Source: Novosphingobium sp. (GTDB lineage Bacteria > Pseudomonadota > Alphaproteobacteria > Sphingomonadales > Sphingomonadaceae). From it: a DNA stretch of 64,000 bases. The DNA lies in assembly GCF_030699305.1 (NCBI RefSeq), contig NZ_JAUYNB010000008.1, positions 62,001 to 126,000 on the forward strand, written 5' to 3'. Position 1 is the stretch's first letter. Every line of letters begins with the position of its first letter. Position numbers and translations under genes: made by a program. Positions 9,321 to 18,678 of the stretch are shown piece after piece. The notes under the pieces were generated by a model. That model did not search any database, had not been told where the DNA came from, and worked only from the letters and a program-made list of their open reading frames with translations.

Positions 9321-10630
9321 GCCGAGGCGAACATCCGTTCGATATCGCCCGATGTGACCGCGCGGCGCGCCTTGCCGATGGCGTCCATGCTGTCGGTCTT
9401 CAGCCCGCCCAGATTGTGGCGCGGGGAAACGTCCACGTCCTTGCCCAGTTCGCGCAAGTGACCGACCGTGCAGTTCGCCTTGCCGCCGTTCAGACCGAAG
9501 GCGTCAAAGCTGTATTCGCGGATCACGTTTTCATGCGTGATCTTGTCCACCACCTTGGGGTCCAGCCCGTTGACCGACGCCCACAGGTATTCCGGCACAT
9601 TCGGCCAGACGGTGTCCGAATGCGGGTAATCGCATTCATAGGCGACCATGTCGGCGTTCATGTAATCGAGGTTCTTGATCCCGAACTGGTCATCGATGAA
9701 GCAGCTGATGATGTGCCGCTTGAACACGTCGGACGGACGCTCTCCCGCAAAGTCGCTGAACGTCCATTCGTGGTGGTGTTCATAGGTGAAATCGGCCCGT
9801 TCCAGGAAGTACGGCACCCAGCCGATGCCGCCTTCGGACAGCGCCATGCGCAAGTCCGGATAGCGCTTCCAGAAGCTGGCGAACGTCCAGTCCGCCGCCG
9901 AATTGGCAATCGAGATCGGCATGGCCGTAATCCACGCGTCGATCGGGCTTTCCGGGCTGGGATGCATCGCCCGCGCGCCGGTGCCGATGTGGCAGTTGAT
10001 CACGATCTTGTGATCGTTGCACGCCTTCCAGAACGGTTCCCAGTATTCGTTGTGGATGCTGGGCAGGCCGATGTTCGACGGGTTGTCGGAAAACGACACG
10101 GCGTGAACGCCAAGGTCGCTCATCCGCTTCAGTTCCTTCAGCGTTTCGGCCATATCCCAGGCGGGCACCAGACACATCGGGATGAACCGGCCCGGCGCGC
10201 TGGCGCACCATTCCTGCACGTGCCAGTCATTCCACGCCTGCACCGCCAGCAGCGATGCCGCCGGGTCTTTTTGCGCCATGCCGACAAACACCCCGCCCGC
10301 AAAGCTGGGCATGGTCGGGAAGTTCAGGCTGGCCAGCACGCCGTTGGCATTCATGTCATCGACGCGCAATTTCGGATCGTACGTGCCGGGGCGGAGCTGG
10401 TCGAACGTGGTCGGCTCCATCCCGTATTCGCTGCGCGGGCGGCCGACCACGGCATTCAGGCCGATGGTGGGAAAGCGCGCGCCGTTCCACTGCCAGATGT
10501 CCTTGCCATCTTCCTGGACAATGCGCGGGGCCTGATCCTTTTTGCCTTCGGGGTAATGCCGGATGAACGCTTCGGGCGGCTCGATCGCGTGATCGTCAAC
10601 GCTGATGATGACCATATCGTCCATTTGCAT
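9317..10630 (-). CDS. Amidohydrolase-2 family (ACMSD-like metal hydrolase)
   Basis: DDMVIISVDDHAIEPPEAF; INCHIGTG; YECDYPHSD motifs. Confidence 0.85.
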   Translation of the reverse strand: MQMDDMVIISVDDHAIEPPEAFIRHYPEGKKDQAPRIVQEDGKDIWQWNGARFPTIGLNAVVGRPRSEYGMEPTTFDQLRPGTYDPKLRVDDMNANGVLASLNFPTMPSFAGGVFVGMAQKDPAASLLAVQAWNDWHVQEWCASAPGRFIPMCLVPAWDMAETLKELKRMSDLGVHAVSFSDNPSNIGLPSIHNEYWEPFWKACNDHKIVINCHIGTGARAMHPSPESPIDAWITAMPISIANSAADWTFASFWKRYPDLRMALSEGGIGWVPYFLERADFTYEHHHEWTFSDFAGERPSDVFKRHIISCFIDDQFGIKNLDYMNADMVAYECDYPHSDTVWPNVPEYLWASVNGLDPKVVDKITHENVIREYSFDAFGLNGGKANCTVGHLRELGKDVDVSPRHNLGGLKTDSMDAIGKARRAVTSGDIERMFASA

Positions 10631-10724
10631 CGCATCTCTCCTGCCTGGCCGCGCATCGCTCGCGACTCAAAAACTGATGATGTGTCAATTTATCCCATGG
10701 ACGCGTTCGCTGCAATCGGATATT

Positions 10725-10743
10725 TCACACCTGGTTAGATAAG
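10725..10743. promoter_or_regulatory. Operator-like site 2 (rc: CTTATCTAACCAGGTGTGA)
   Basis: Shared motif in divergent intergenic region 10631-10761. Confidence 0.6.
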
Positions 10744-10761
10744 TGACGGCAGAGGACGAGG

Positions 10762-11187
10762 ATGCACACCCCCACACCGCCCGCCCGGATCCTGCCCGCC
10801 GTGGACATGGACACCCTCCCCTACTGGACCGGCGGCAAGAATGGGCAATTGCTGATCCACCGCTGCGGCGATTGTGCCTATCTTGTGCACCCGCCGGTTC
10901 CGTTCTGCCCCGCCTGTGATGGCCGCAACGTCGCGCCGGTGCCGGTCTCAGGGCGCGGGCGCGTGACGACGTTCACGATCAACCACAAGCCATGGGTGCC
11001 CGGCCTGCCGGTCCCTTATGTGCTCGCGCTGGTCGAACTGGAGGAACAGGCCGACGTCCGGCTGGTCAGCAACATCACCCACTGCGATCCCGCCGAGGTC
11101 ACGTTCGGCATGGCGGTTGAGGTTTATTTTGAGCCAGTTGAGGACTTGTATGTGCCGCTGTTCCGCCCGGTGGAGCGCCTCGCATGA
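10762..11187 (+). CDS. DUF35/OB-fold Zn-ribbon protein (second copy)
   Basis: CGDC...CPAC Zn-ribbon; WTGGKNGQLLIHRC. Confidence 0.87.
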   Translation: MHTPTPPARILPAVDMDTLPYWTGGKNGQLLIHRCGDCAYLVHPPVPFCPACDGRNVAPVPVSGRGRVTTFTINHKPWVPGLPVPYVLALVELEEQADVRLVSNITHCDPAEVTFGMAVEVYFEPVEDLYVPLFRPVERLA

Positions 11188-12368
11188 CCGGTTATACCGA
11201 AAAAAACACCGCGATCACCGGAATCGGCATGTCCGATGTATCGCGCGGGGCGACCAAATCGGCACTCGCGCTGACCGTCGACGCCTGTCTGGAAGCCATC
11301 GCCGACGCCGGCCTGACCCGCGCCGAGATCGACGGAATCGCCACCTGGCCGGGCGAACGCGCCGATGGATCGGGCTTCTCGGCGGTCGGCTGCGCGGCGG
11401 TGCAGGATGCGCTGCGGCTGAAGCTGGGGTGGTATGCCGGGGGCGGCGAAGCGCCGGGACAGTACGGCGCGGTGTTCAACGCGATCGGCGCCATATCCGC
11501 AGGATTATGCCGTAACGTTCTGATTTTCCGCACAATGTATGAGGCAACCGCGCGCAAGACCGCCTTCGCCAACGCGCTGCTGAAGGAAGGCCAGCGTCAG
11601 GCCGGACCGTTCGCGTGGTACGCTCCGTATTACACTTATGCCGCCTCGCTCCAGCAGGCGCTGTTCTTCAATCTCTATGTCCACAACAGCGGGATCACGC
11701 CTGAACAGGTCGCGCAGATCCCGATCAACCAGCGCCGCAATGCCGGACTGAACCCCAAAGCGGTCTATCGCACCCCGATCACGCTCGACGATTATCTGGC
11801 CTCCCCGATCATCGCCACCCCGCTGCGGCTGTATGACTGCGATGTGCCGTGCGACGGCGCGGTGGCGATCATCGTCTCGCGGCTGGACGTGGCCCGCACC
11901 TTGCGCAACCCACCGGTGCGGATCGAGGCAATCGGATCATCGATGCAGTATCGCAATTCGTGGACCCAGCTCGACGCGCTCGACACCCAGGCCCAGCCCA
12001 AAGTGGCTGAGATGATGTGGAGCCGGACCGACCTGAAACCCGCCGATGTCGATATTGCCCAGCTCTACGACGGGTTCACGTTCCACACGCTCAACTGGCT
12101 GGAAAACTTTGGTTTTTGCGAGCGTTACGGCGCCAAGGACTTCATCGAGGGCGGAAGGCGGATCGCGCTCGAAGGGGAACTGCCGGTCAATACTGGCGGC
12201 GGCGCGCTGTCGGGCGGTCGGCTTCATGCCTACGGCGCGGTCCACGAAGCCTGCACCCAGCTCTGGGGCCGGGGCGGCGAACGTCAGGTCAAGGGCGATC
12301 CGCAAGTCTGCGCCACCTCCACCGCAGGCGGACCGCTGGCCGGGGCGATGTTATTGGTGCGGGATTAG
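11184..12368 (+). CDS. Lipid-transfer-type thiolase-like protein (second putative retro-aldolase subunit)
   Basis: AQLYDGFTFHTLNWLENFGFC, NTGGGALSGGRLHAYG; 4-bp ATGA overlap with the DUF35 gene. Confidence 0.87.
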   Translation: MTGYTEKNTAITGIGMSDVSRGATKSALALTVDACLEAIADAGLTRAEIDGIATWPGERADGSGFSAVGCAAVQDALRLKLGWYAGGGEAPGQYGAVFNAIGAISAGLCRNVLIFRTMYEATARKTAFANALLKEGQRQAGPFAWYAPYYTYAASLQQALFFNLYVHNSGITPEQVAQIPINQRRNAGLNPKAVYRTPITLDDYLASPIIATPLRLYDCDVPCDGAVAIIVSRLDVARTLRNPPVRIEAIGSSMQYRNSWTQLDALDTQAQPKVAEMMWSRTDLKPADVDIAQLYDGFTFHTLNWLENFGFCERYGAKDFIEGGRRIALEGELPVNTGGGALSGGRLHAYGAVHEACTQLWGRGGERQVKGDPQVCATSTAGGPLAGAMLLVRD

Positions 12369-13159
12369 CCGAGCGAATCCACCACGCGGCTGCCCTCGCC
12401 CTCGCTCGTCCAGGTGGCGTTGGCGTTGTTGAGGTGCAGCCGCCAATGGGCCACAGCCTCCTCAACCTGGCCCGCTTCGATCAGGTCCACAACCTTTTCA
12501 TAAGAACGCAGTCCGGCCCGGTTACCCTTGCGGCGCGCTTCCAGCGTGCGGACGTGGCGGCGCTGAAATTCACGCTGGTGCTTGGCAGCCAGATTCAGCA
12601 GCATCCGGCTCATGAAGGTCAGCGTCTTCAGGCCGGTGGAAGCGACCAGCGCCTGGTGAAACACTTCGACCTTTTCAATGAACTCTTCGAGCTTGTCCTC
12701 TTCCAGCAACGCCGCCATTTCGGCCAGCAACTTGCGCAACCGCACGATCGCACCGCCGCCCTTGTCCGTCGCCAGCCAGCGCACCACGGAAGGTTCGATC
12801 GCCAGCCGTGCCTGATAGAGGTCGGCAATGGTCGTGCCCTGTGCTTCGAGCATGTACCCGGCATAGCGCGATACCAGATCGACCGATGGCTTGTGCACTT
12901 TGGCCCCGGTCCGTGATCCGCGCACCACGCTGATCAGCCCTTCGGCTTCGAGAATCCTGAAAGCTTCGCGCAACGTGGGCCGCGAAATGCCCAGGCTATC
13001 CATCAACTGGCCTTCCGGAGGCAGGGTATCGCCCTCGTTCAGTTCGCCGCGAATGATCTGCGCGCGGATCTTGTCGGCCACGATCTCACTGGTCTTGGGA
13101 ACGTGAATCCGCGTGGTCAGGCTGGTATCATCGTCATTGCCAAGCTGCATCGCACGCAC
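12365..13159 (-). CDS. GntR-family transcriptional regulator, FadR/FCD type (GTG at 13159 or ATG at 13150)
   Basis: wHTH ADKIRAQIIRGELNEGDTLPPEGQLMDSLGISRPTLREAFRILEAEGLISVVRGSRTGAKV plus FCD-like C-terminus. Confidence 0.92.
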   Translation of the reverse strand: MRAMQLGNDDDTSLTTRIHVPKTSEIVADKIRAQIIRGELNEGDTLPPEGQLMDSLGISRPTLREAFRILEAEGLISVVRGSRTGAKVHKPSVDLVSRYAGYMLEAQGTTIADLYQARLAIEPSVVRWLATDKGGGAIVRLRKLLAEMAALLEEDKLEEFIEKVEVFHQALVASTGLKTLTFMSRMLLNLAAKHQREFQRRHVRTLEARRKGNRAGLRSYEKVVDLIEAGQVEEAVAHWRLHLNNANATWTSEGEGSRVVDSLG

Positions 13160-13197
13160 TCCTCAACGGGCAGAACCCGTGTTCCCTAGCGCACAGA

Positions 13198-13219
13198 TAG
13201 TAAACGTGGTTTTATAACT
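13198..13219. promoter_or_regulatory. Operator-like site 3, upstream of the GntR gene (rc: TAGTTATAAAACCACGTTTACT)
   Basis: Shared motif; suggests autoregulation. Confidence 0.65.
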
Positions 13220-13246
13220 AAAGCAAAATCGGCAAGGCATGCGGAC

Positions 13247-14110
13247 TTATCCGCCAAAGGTGAGCCCTTCGTTGAGGGTCCACTTGCCATTCCGCCCGCG
13301 AACCCAGCCACCTGCGGCCGAAGTTCCGCCATCCACTGGCAACACTGCGCCCGTTACATAGCTGGCCAGCGAAGAGCAAAGAAAAACAGCAACATCGCCG
13401 CATTCGGTGTCGTTGCCTTCACGCCCCAGCGGGATCAGCCGGTTCATCGCGTCAGCCTCGTCCGGCGCTGGCTTGCGCCAGCTGGCGGGATCGACCGGCC
13501 CCGCCCGGTTGCCCTGATTGCCCGGCGTAACCGTGTGATCCGGCGCAATACAATTCACCCGGATCCCGTGGCCGGACAGTTCTACCGCCATCGACTTGGT
13601 AAAGCTGACCATCCCGGCCTTGCACGCGCCATAGACGGCAAAGTTCGGCGCAGCGCGCTCTGCCTCGATCGAGGCGACGTTCAGGATGGCCCCGCCCCGC
13701 CCTTCGCGCACCATGATCGGCGCGGCGGCGTGGGTCGCGGCCAGCATCGACACCAGATTGATGTCGATATGCCGCCGCCAGCTGCGTTCGCTTTGCTCCA
13801 GAAACGGCCGCCCCGACACGCCGCCTGCGTTGTTGACCAGAACGTCGAGCCGACCGAACCGCGCATCGGTGGCCGCAATCGCGCTGCGCAGCGCCTCGGC
13901 GTCCATTGCGTCGCCCGGCAGGACCAACGCCTGCCGCCCCAGTTCCGCGATCCGCGCGGCGGTTTCCCGTGCGCGTTCCGGGATGATTTCAAACAGCGCG
14001 ACATCGGCCCCGGCTGCCGCCAGTCCCAGCGCGATGGCGCGGCCAATCCCGCCGCCAGCCCCGGTGACAAACGCCACTTGCCCATCAAGGCGCCCGCGAT
14101 CAGTCATCAA
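13247..14110 (-). CDS. SDR family oxidoreductase
   Basis: VTGAGGGIGRAIALGLA, NNAGG, canonical YGACK. Confidence 0.92.
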   Translation of the reverse strand: MMTDRGRLDGQVAFVTGAGGGIGRAIALGLAAAGADVALFEIIPERARETAARIAELGRQALVLPGDAMDAEALRSAIAATDARFGRLDVLVNNAGGVSGRPFLEQSERSWRRHIDINLVSMLAATHAAAPIMVREGRGGAILNVASIEAERAAPNFAVYGACKAGMVSFTKSMAVELSGHGIRVNCIAPDHTVTPGNQGNRAGPVDPASWRKPAPDEADAMNRLIPLGREGNDTECGDVAVFLCSSLASYVTGAVLPVDGGTSAAGGWVRGRNGKWTLNEGLTFGG

Positions 14111-14615
14111 GGTCCACTCCCATCACCGCGCCGGTGACATAGGCCGCATAATCGCTGACCAGATAAGCCACCAGATTGCCGAGCGTTGCATCGTCTGCAC
14201 GAGTCTGGACCGCGTTCACCCGGATGCCATCGCGTGCCCATTCGACGCCCAGCGTCTTGGTGAGATTGCCCAGCGCGCCCGCTGCGGCAGCCTGATCGGC
14301 ACCAAGGGCCTGTTCCGGCGCACCAACGAACACCACCGCCCCGGCCTTGCCCGCCGCGCGGCGTCCAGCGGCAAAATCCCTGGCCAGCAGGAACCGCTGG
14401 TCCAGTCCGGCATCCAGCGTCGCGCGCCATTCGGCGTGGCTCAGTTCATGCGCCAGCCTGACCGGCGGCGGCGATGCAACGTGGACCAGAATGTCGCAAT
14501 CGCCATCCGCCACCAGCGTTGCCCCCTGTGCGGCCAGCGCAGCGGCAATCGCGGGGCTTTCGCCCACCAGCCGCGCGGCGCGTCCATCAAGCCAGCCCAT
14601 CAGCGCCACCCCCAC
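14100..14615 (-). CDS. Short, degenerate SDR-like protein (171 aa)
   Basis: LTKTLGVEWARDGIRVNAV and YVTGAVMGVD match SDR C-termini; catalytic YxxxK is QAAAA; no glycine-rich motif. Confidence 0.75.
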   Translation of the reverse strand: MGVALMGWLDGRAARLVGESPAIAAALAAQGATLVADGDCDILVHVASPPPVRLAHELSHAEWRATLDAGLDQRFLLARDFAAGRRAAGKAGAVVFVGAPEQALGADQAAAAGALGNLTKTLGVEWARDGIRVNAVQTRADDATLGNLVAYLVSDYAAYVTGAVMGVDLDD

Positions 14616-15502
14616 GGACCTTCGGCCCGTTCGCGCGGCGGGACATAGTCCGGCATCATCAGCGACCGGCGCAGGCTTTCGCCGCCGTCCTGCAAGACCA
14701 CCTGGCCCGTCAGCCCGGCCAGCAGCGGTGTGCAGGTCATCGCCGACAGCCAGCCAAATTCGTGGATCGAACCCGTGCGGCCCGCCGGGATCATGTTCTG
14801 CAAGACTTCGGTTCCCCCTTCACGGCGGCCAGCGGTGGACGTTTCATGCGGAAAGAACCCCGCTGCAATCGCGTTCACCCGGATGCCAAAGTCGGCCCAG
14901 TCACGCGCCATTTTCTTCGTCATCGTGGCCTGCGCGGTCTTGGCTGCGGCGGAATGCGCGTCGCCCGGAAAGCCGGTCCAGATATACTGCGCCGAATTGT
15001 TGATGATCGCGCCGCCCTGCCCCCGCGCGATACAGCGGCGGGCAAATTCGGTGGAGCACAGGAACGTCCCGTCAATCGCGATCCGCGTTACCGCGTTCCA
15101 CGCGTTGACCGAGATATCCTCCGCCAGCACCGGAAAGTTCGCCCCGGCGTTGTTCGCCAGCAGGCTGACTGGGCCAAGCGCGCGCTCGGCCTCGTCAAAC
15201 GCGGCGGAAACCTGTTCAGGCAGGCGCACGTCGCAGCTGATCGCGTGAACTTTGGTGCCCAGCGCCGCAATCCTGGCCGCGCCCTCCTCGGCCTTTTCGA
15301 GGCTGCGGCCCATGACCGCGACATTCGCCCCGCCCTGGCCAAACGCCATCGCCATCGCCAGCCCCATGCCCGATCCGCCCCCGCTGACCAGCACGGTCTG
15401 CCCGGCAAACACATCCGCCGGATAAGGCGGCGCGCCAAACGGCGGCGGTAGGGGCACGATGTGGTGGCTTGGCACTGGCATGATACTTGTTCTCCCGCAC
15501 AC
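14600..15502 (-). CDS. SDR, 2,4-dienoyl-CoA reductase-like
   Basis: VLVSGGGSGMGLAMA; SAAAK (SxxxK) in place of YxxxK as in DECR-type enzymes. Start may be internal (MPVPSHH). Confidence 0.75.
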   Translation of the reverse strand: MCGRTSIMPVPSHHIVPLPPPFGAPPYPADVFAGQTVLVSGGGSGMGLAMAMAFGQGGANVAVMGRSLEKAEEGAARIAALGTKVHAISCDVRLPEQVSAAFDEAERALGPVSLLANNAGANFPVLAEDISVNAWNAVTRIAIDGTFLCSTEFARRCIARGQGGAIINNSAQYIWTGFPGDAHSAAAKTAQATMTKKMARDWADFGIRVNAIAAGFFPHETSTAGRREGGTEVLQNMIPAGRTGSIHEFGWLSAMTCTPLLAGLTGQVVLQDGGESLRRSLMMPDYVPPRERAEGPWGWR

Positions 15503-15535
15503 AGGGTTGCGCAGCGTCCGGGGTCATGTCAAGAC

Positions 15536-15557
15536 ATAGATAACCAGGTTATACAAG
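15536..15557. promoter_or_regulatory. Operator-like site 4 (ATAGATAACCAGGTTATACAAG)
   Basis: Near-perfect palindrome (ATAACC-A-GGTTAT), about 20 bp upstream of the SMP-30 start. Confidence 0.8.
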
Positions 15558-15577
15558 ATTGGCGAGCAGGAGTACGT

Positions 15578-16435
15578 ATGGAAATCGTTGCGGAGGGGCT
15601 GGCTTTTCCCGAAGGCCCGGTGGTCATGGCCGATGGATCGGTCATCGTGGTCGAACTGGCGGGCGGGCGCATCACCCGCTGCTGGAACGGTCGCAAGGAA
15701 GTGGTGTGCGATATCGGCGGTGGACCGAACGGCGCGGCGATCGGCCCGGACGGCGCGCTTTATGTCTGCAACAACGGCGGGCTCGATATCGCAAAGTTCC
15801 AGAACGCGCGCGGCCCCGGCGCCGAAGGACGGATCGAGCGGGTGGACCTTGGCACCGGCCGGTTTGAGCGCGTATTCGATGCCTGCGATGGCACCCCGCT
15901 GCAATCGCCCAACGATCTGGTGTTCGATGCCGACGGGCAGCTGTGGTTCACCGATCTGGGCAAAAGCCACGACGGCATCCGCACCGCCAGCGGGCTGTTC
16001 ACCTGCCTGCCAGATGGCAGCGCCATCACCGCGATTGACCGGCATCCGGTGTCCTACAACGGCATTGGCCTGTCACCCGATGGCAGCACGATCTATTGCG
16101 CCGATACCCATCAGGCGCGGCTTTACAGCTATCAGCGCAAAGTTGAACCGCAGCGCGCCACCTGGATCGCCACCGCGCCGGGACCGGTCGGGTTTGACAG
16201 TCTGGCAGTGACGGCCGCTGGCAATGTCTGCGTCGCGACGCTCTATGCTGGTGGCATCACCACGATCACACCTGACGGTCACACCGCGAAGCGCGATTTC
16301 GACGATCGCTTCACCACCAACATCGCGTTCGGCGGGGCGGATATGCGGTACGCCTTTATCACGTTGTCCGCGCAGGGGCGGATCGTCAAAGTGCGGTGGG
16401 ACGAACCCGGCTTGCAGTTGAACTTCAATGGCTGA
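15578..16435 (+). CDS. SMP-30/gluconolactonase family protein
   Basis: LAFPEGPVVMADGSVIVVE...SPNDLVFDADGQLWFTD...; RBS GCAGGAG before ATG 15578. Confidence 0.88.
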   Translation: MEIVAEGLAFPEGPVVMADGSVIVVELAGGRITRCWNGRKEVVCDIGGGPNGAAIGPDGALYVCNNGGLDIAKFQNARGPGAEGRIERVDLGTGRFERVFDACDGTPLQSPNDLVFDADGQLWFTDLGKSHDGIRTASGLFTCLPDGSAITAIDRHPVSYNGIGLSPDGSTIYCADTHQARLYSYQRKVEPQRATWIATAPGPVGFDSLAVTAAGNVCVATLYAGGITTITPDGHTAKRDFDDRFTTNIAFGGADMRYAFITLSAQGRIVKVRWDEPGLQLNFNG

Positions 16436-16856
16436 TCTCGCGGCTGACCGGGACGCGATCCGCGATCTGCTGGCGCGCTATACCTACAACGGCGACCGGG
16501 GCCGGGTGGCGGAACTGGCCGCGTGCTTCGCCGCCGATGGCGTGATCGAATACCCCGGCAACCGCGCCGTCGGCCCCGCTGCAATCGCCGAAGCGCTGTC
16601 AGACCGGTCCGCGCCGCGCAATCCGGCGCTGACATTCGTGCGCCATCACATCACCAACCCGCTGATCGAAGTGGACGGCGATGCCGCCACGGCGCGCAGT
16701 TACTTCGCGGTTCACACCGATGCCGGGCCGGACCACAGCGGCACGTATAGCGATCAGTTGACGCGCACCGCGCAGGGCTGGCGCTTTGCCCGCCGGCTGG
16801 TGCGGATTGATTGGCAATCGCCGCAAACGCTGTTCCGGCCAATGGTCTCGCGCTGA
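16428..16856 (+). CDS. SnoaL-like / NTF2-fold protein
   Basis: IRDLLARYTYNGDRGRVAELAACFAADGVIEYPG...; overlaps the upstream stop. Confidence 0.8.
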   Translation: MADLAADRDAIRDLLARYTYNGDRGRVAELAACFAADGVIEYPGNRAVGPAAIAEALSDRSAPRNPALTFVRHHITNPLIEVDGDAATARSYFAVHTDAGPDHSGTYSDQLTRTAQGWRFARRLVRIDWQSPQTLFRPMVSR

Positions 16857-16862
16857 CGCCGG

Positions 16863-18359
16863 CTAGTCCGCCAGGATCAGCTTGACCTCGCGCCGCAGCA
16901 GCTTGCCCATTTCGTTGTAGGGCAGGCTCGGCACGAACAGGATGCGATCCGGCACCCGGCTAGAGCGCAGACGCGCGCGGATCAGTTCCTTCAGGTCATC
17001 GTCTGCCGGTTGATCGCAGCCCCCGCGCAGCACGGCAGCAACGCCCACGGCCTCGCCCCATTCGGCAGACGGGATCGCCACGGCGGCGACATCGGCGATC
17101 GCCGGATGGGTCAGCAACACATCCTCGATCTCGCCGGGTGAAATGTTTTCTCCCCCGCGCACGATCACATCATCGGCGCGGCCCGACAGGAACAGATAGC
17201 CATCCTCGTCCAGATACCCGGCATCGCGGGTCGGGAACCAGCCAGCGGCGTCGAGCGCGCTTTTTTCGCGATATTCGCCCGATACCTGATCGCCGCGCAC
17301 GTAGATTTCGCCGGGCTGACCATGGGGCAGAACTTCGCCGCTTTCGCCCCGGATCTCCAGTTCGATGGTCGGCAAGGGCTTGCCGACCGAGGCGAGCCGG
17401 GCGCGCACTTTGGGATCGCTTGCCCCGTGCGCGGCGCGGTGTTCGTCCGGGCCAAGCAGCGCGACGGTGGAACTCGTCTCGGTCAGGCCATAGGCATTGG
17501 TGAACCCCGTATCCGGGAACAGGTCCAGCGCGCGGTGGATCAGTTCCAGTGGCATCTTGCCGCCGCCATAGGCAATCGACCGCAGCGAACCGATATCGGC
17601 GTGAACGCCCTTGTCCAGCGCGTGGATGATCCGGCTGAGCATCGTCGGTACGACGAACGCATTCGTCGCGCGTTCGGCATCGACCAGCTTCAGCCAGGCG
17701 TCGGGCGCGAAAGCGGGCAGCAGCACGATCCGGCGCTGGGCATAGATCGAGGAGATCAGCGCCGCGATTCCGGCGATGTGATAGGGCGGCACCGAAACCA
17801 GCGCCGCATCGCTATCCTCAGCCGAGGCGAATTCAACCGTGCCGAGAATGTAGGACACCAGATTCGAATGGCGCAGGATCGCCGCCTTGGGCGCGGCGGT
17901 GGTGCCGCTGGTGAACAGCTGGATCGCAACCCCCTCACCCGTGTCATAATCCGCGCCGTCGCTGGCAACCGCTTCCTGCGCAGCCAGCGTGAATTCGGCG
18001 CGCGGATAGACCACGTGGCCCTGATCGGGGACCAGCCGGGCCACCCGCGCCGCATCGCCGACGATCAGCGCCGGTGCGATCCGGCCCAGCAGCCCGGCCA
18101 GATCGGCATCGGCCAGCCGGTAGTTGAGCGGGCAATAGGGCACGCCCGCCAGCGCCGCGCCGAACAGCGCGATCACCGATGCTTCACTGCTCTCATCCAG
18201 CAGCGCCACATGGCTGGCGCCGGAATCGACGATCAGTTCATACGCGCCGCGCGCAGCGGCCAGCAGCTCAGCGTAAGTCCAGCGTTTGCCATCGCAGACC
18301 AGCGCGGTGCGATCGGACGCGGCATCGGCCGCCATTTCGAGCAGAAGAGCGATGTTCAT
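16863..18359 (-). CDS. AMP-dependent acyl-CoA synthetase/ligase
   Basis: LFTSGTTAAPKAAIL, GLTETS, RDAGYLDEDGYLFLSGRADDVIVRGGENISPGEIE, NEMGKLLRRE. Confidence 0.92.
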   Translation of the reverse strand: MNIALLLEMAADAASDRTALVCDGKRWTYAELLAAARGAYELIVDSGASHVALLDESSEASVIALFGAALAGVPYCPLNYRLADADLAGLLGRIAPALIVGDAARVARLVPDQGHVVYPRAEFTLAAQEAVASDGADYDTGEGVAIQLFTSGTTAAPKAAILRHSNLVSYILGTVEFASAEDSDAALVSVPPYHIAGIAALISSIYAQRRIVLLPAFAPDAWLKLVDAERATNAFVVPTMLSRIIHALDKGVHADIGSLRSIAYGGGKMPLELIHRALDLFPDTGFTNAYGLTETSSTVALLGPDEHRAAHGASDPKVRARLASVGKPLPTIELEIRGESGEVLPHGQPGEIYVRGDQVSGEYREKSALDAAGWFPTRDAGYLDEDGYLFLSGRADDVIVRGGENISPGEIEDVLLTHPAIADVAAVAIPSAEWGEAVGVAAVLRGGCDQPADDDLKELIRARLRSSRVPDRILFVPSLPYNEMGKLLRREVKLILAD

Positions 18360-18378
18360 CGGGAGTGTCGTTCCGGTT

Positions 18379-18666
18379 TCAGTCCGACGCCGGCAGCGGC
18401 TTGGCTTCCTTGAGCGCGAGCACCGTGCCATCGAGCGCGAGCGAGCCCTTGCCCGGCTTCACGCAGAGCAGTTCGGTCGTGCCAGCGGCATCGACATAGC
18501 GCTTGCCCATCACCGATCCGCCCGCGAAATCGGGGCTGAGGTCAGCTGCATCAGCGCCGCTTTCGCTCATCGCCGCGCCGCCGCACTGGATCGTGCCGCT
18601 GCCGCAGCGGATCACCACCACTTCGGTATCGCATGCGCTGCTTTTCAACCTGCTGCCGGGTTTCAT
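18379..18666 (-). CDS. Small conserved Cys-containing protein of unknown function (95 aa)
   Basis: Same strand between ligase and WS/DGAT; CDTEVVVIRCGSGTIQCGGAAM...GKRYVDAAGTTELLCVKPGKGSLALDG...KEAKPLPASD. Confidence 0.75.
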   Translation of the reverse strand: MKPGSRLKSSACDTEVVVIRCGSGTIQCGGAAMSESGADAADLSPDFAGGSVMGKRYVDAAGTTELLCVKPGKGSLALDGTVLALKEAKPLPASD

Positions 18667-18678
18667 GGACTTGCTCCC

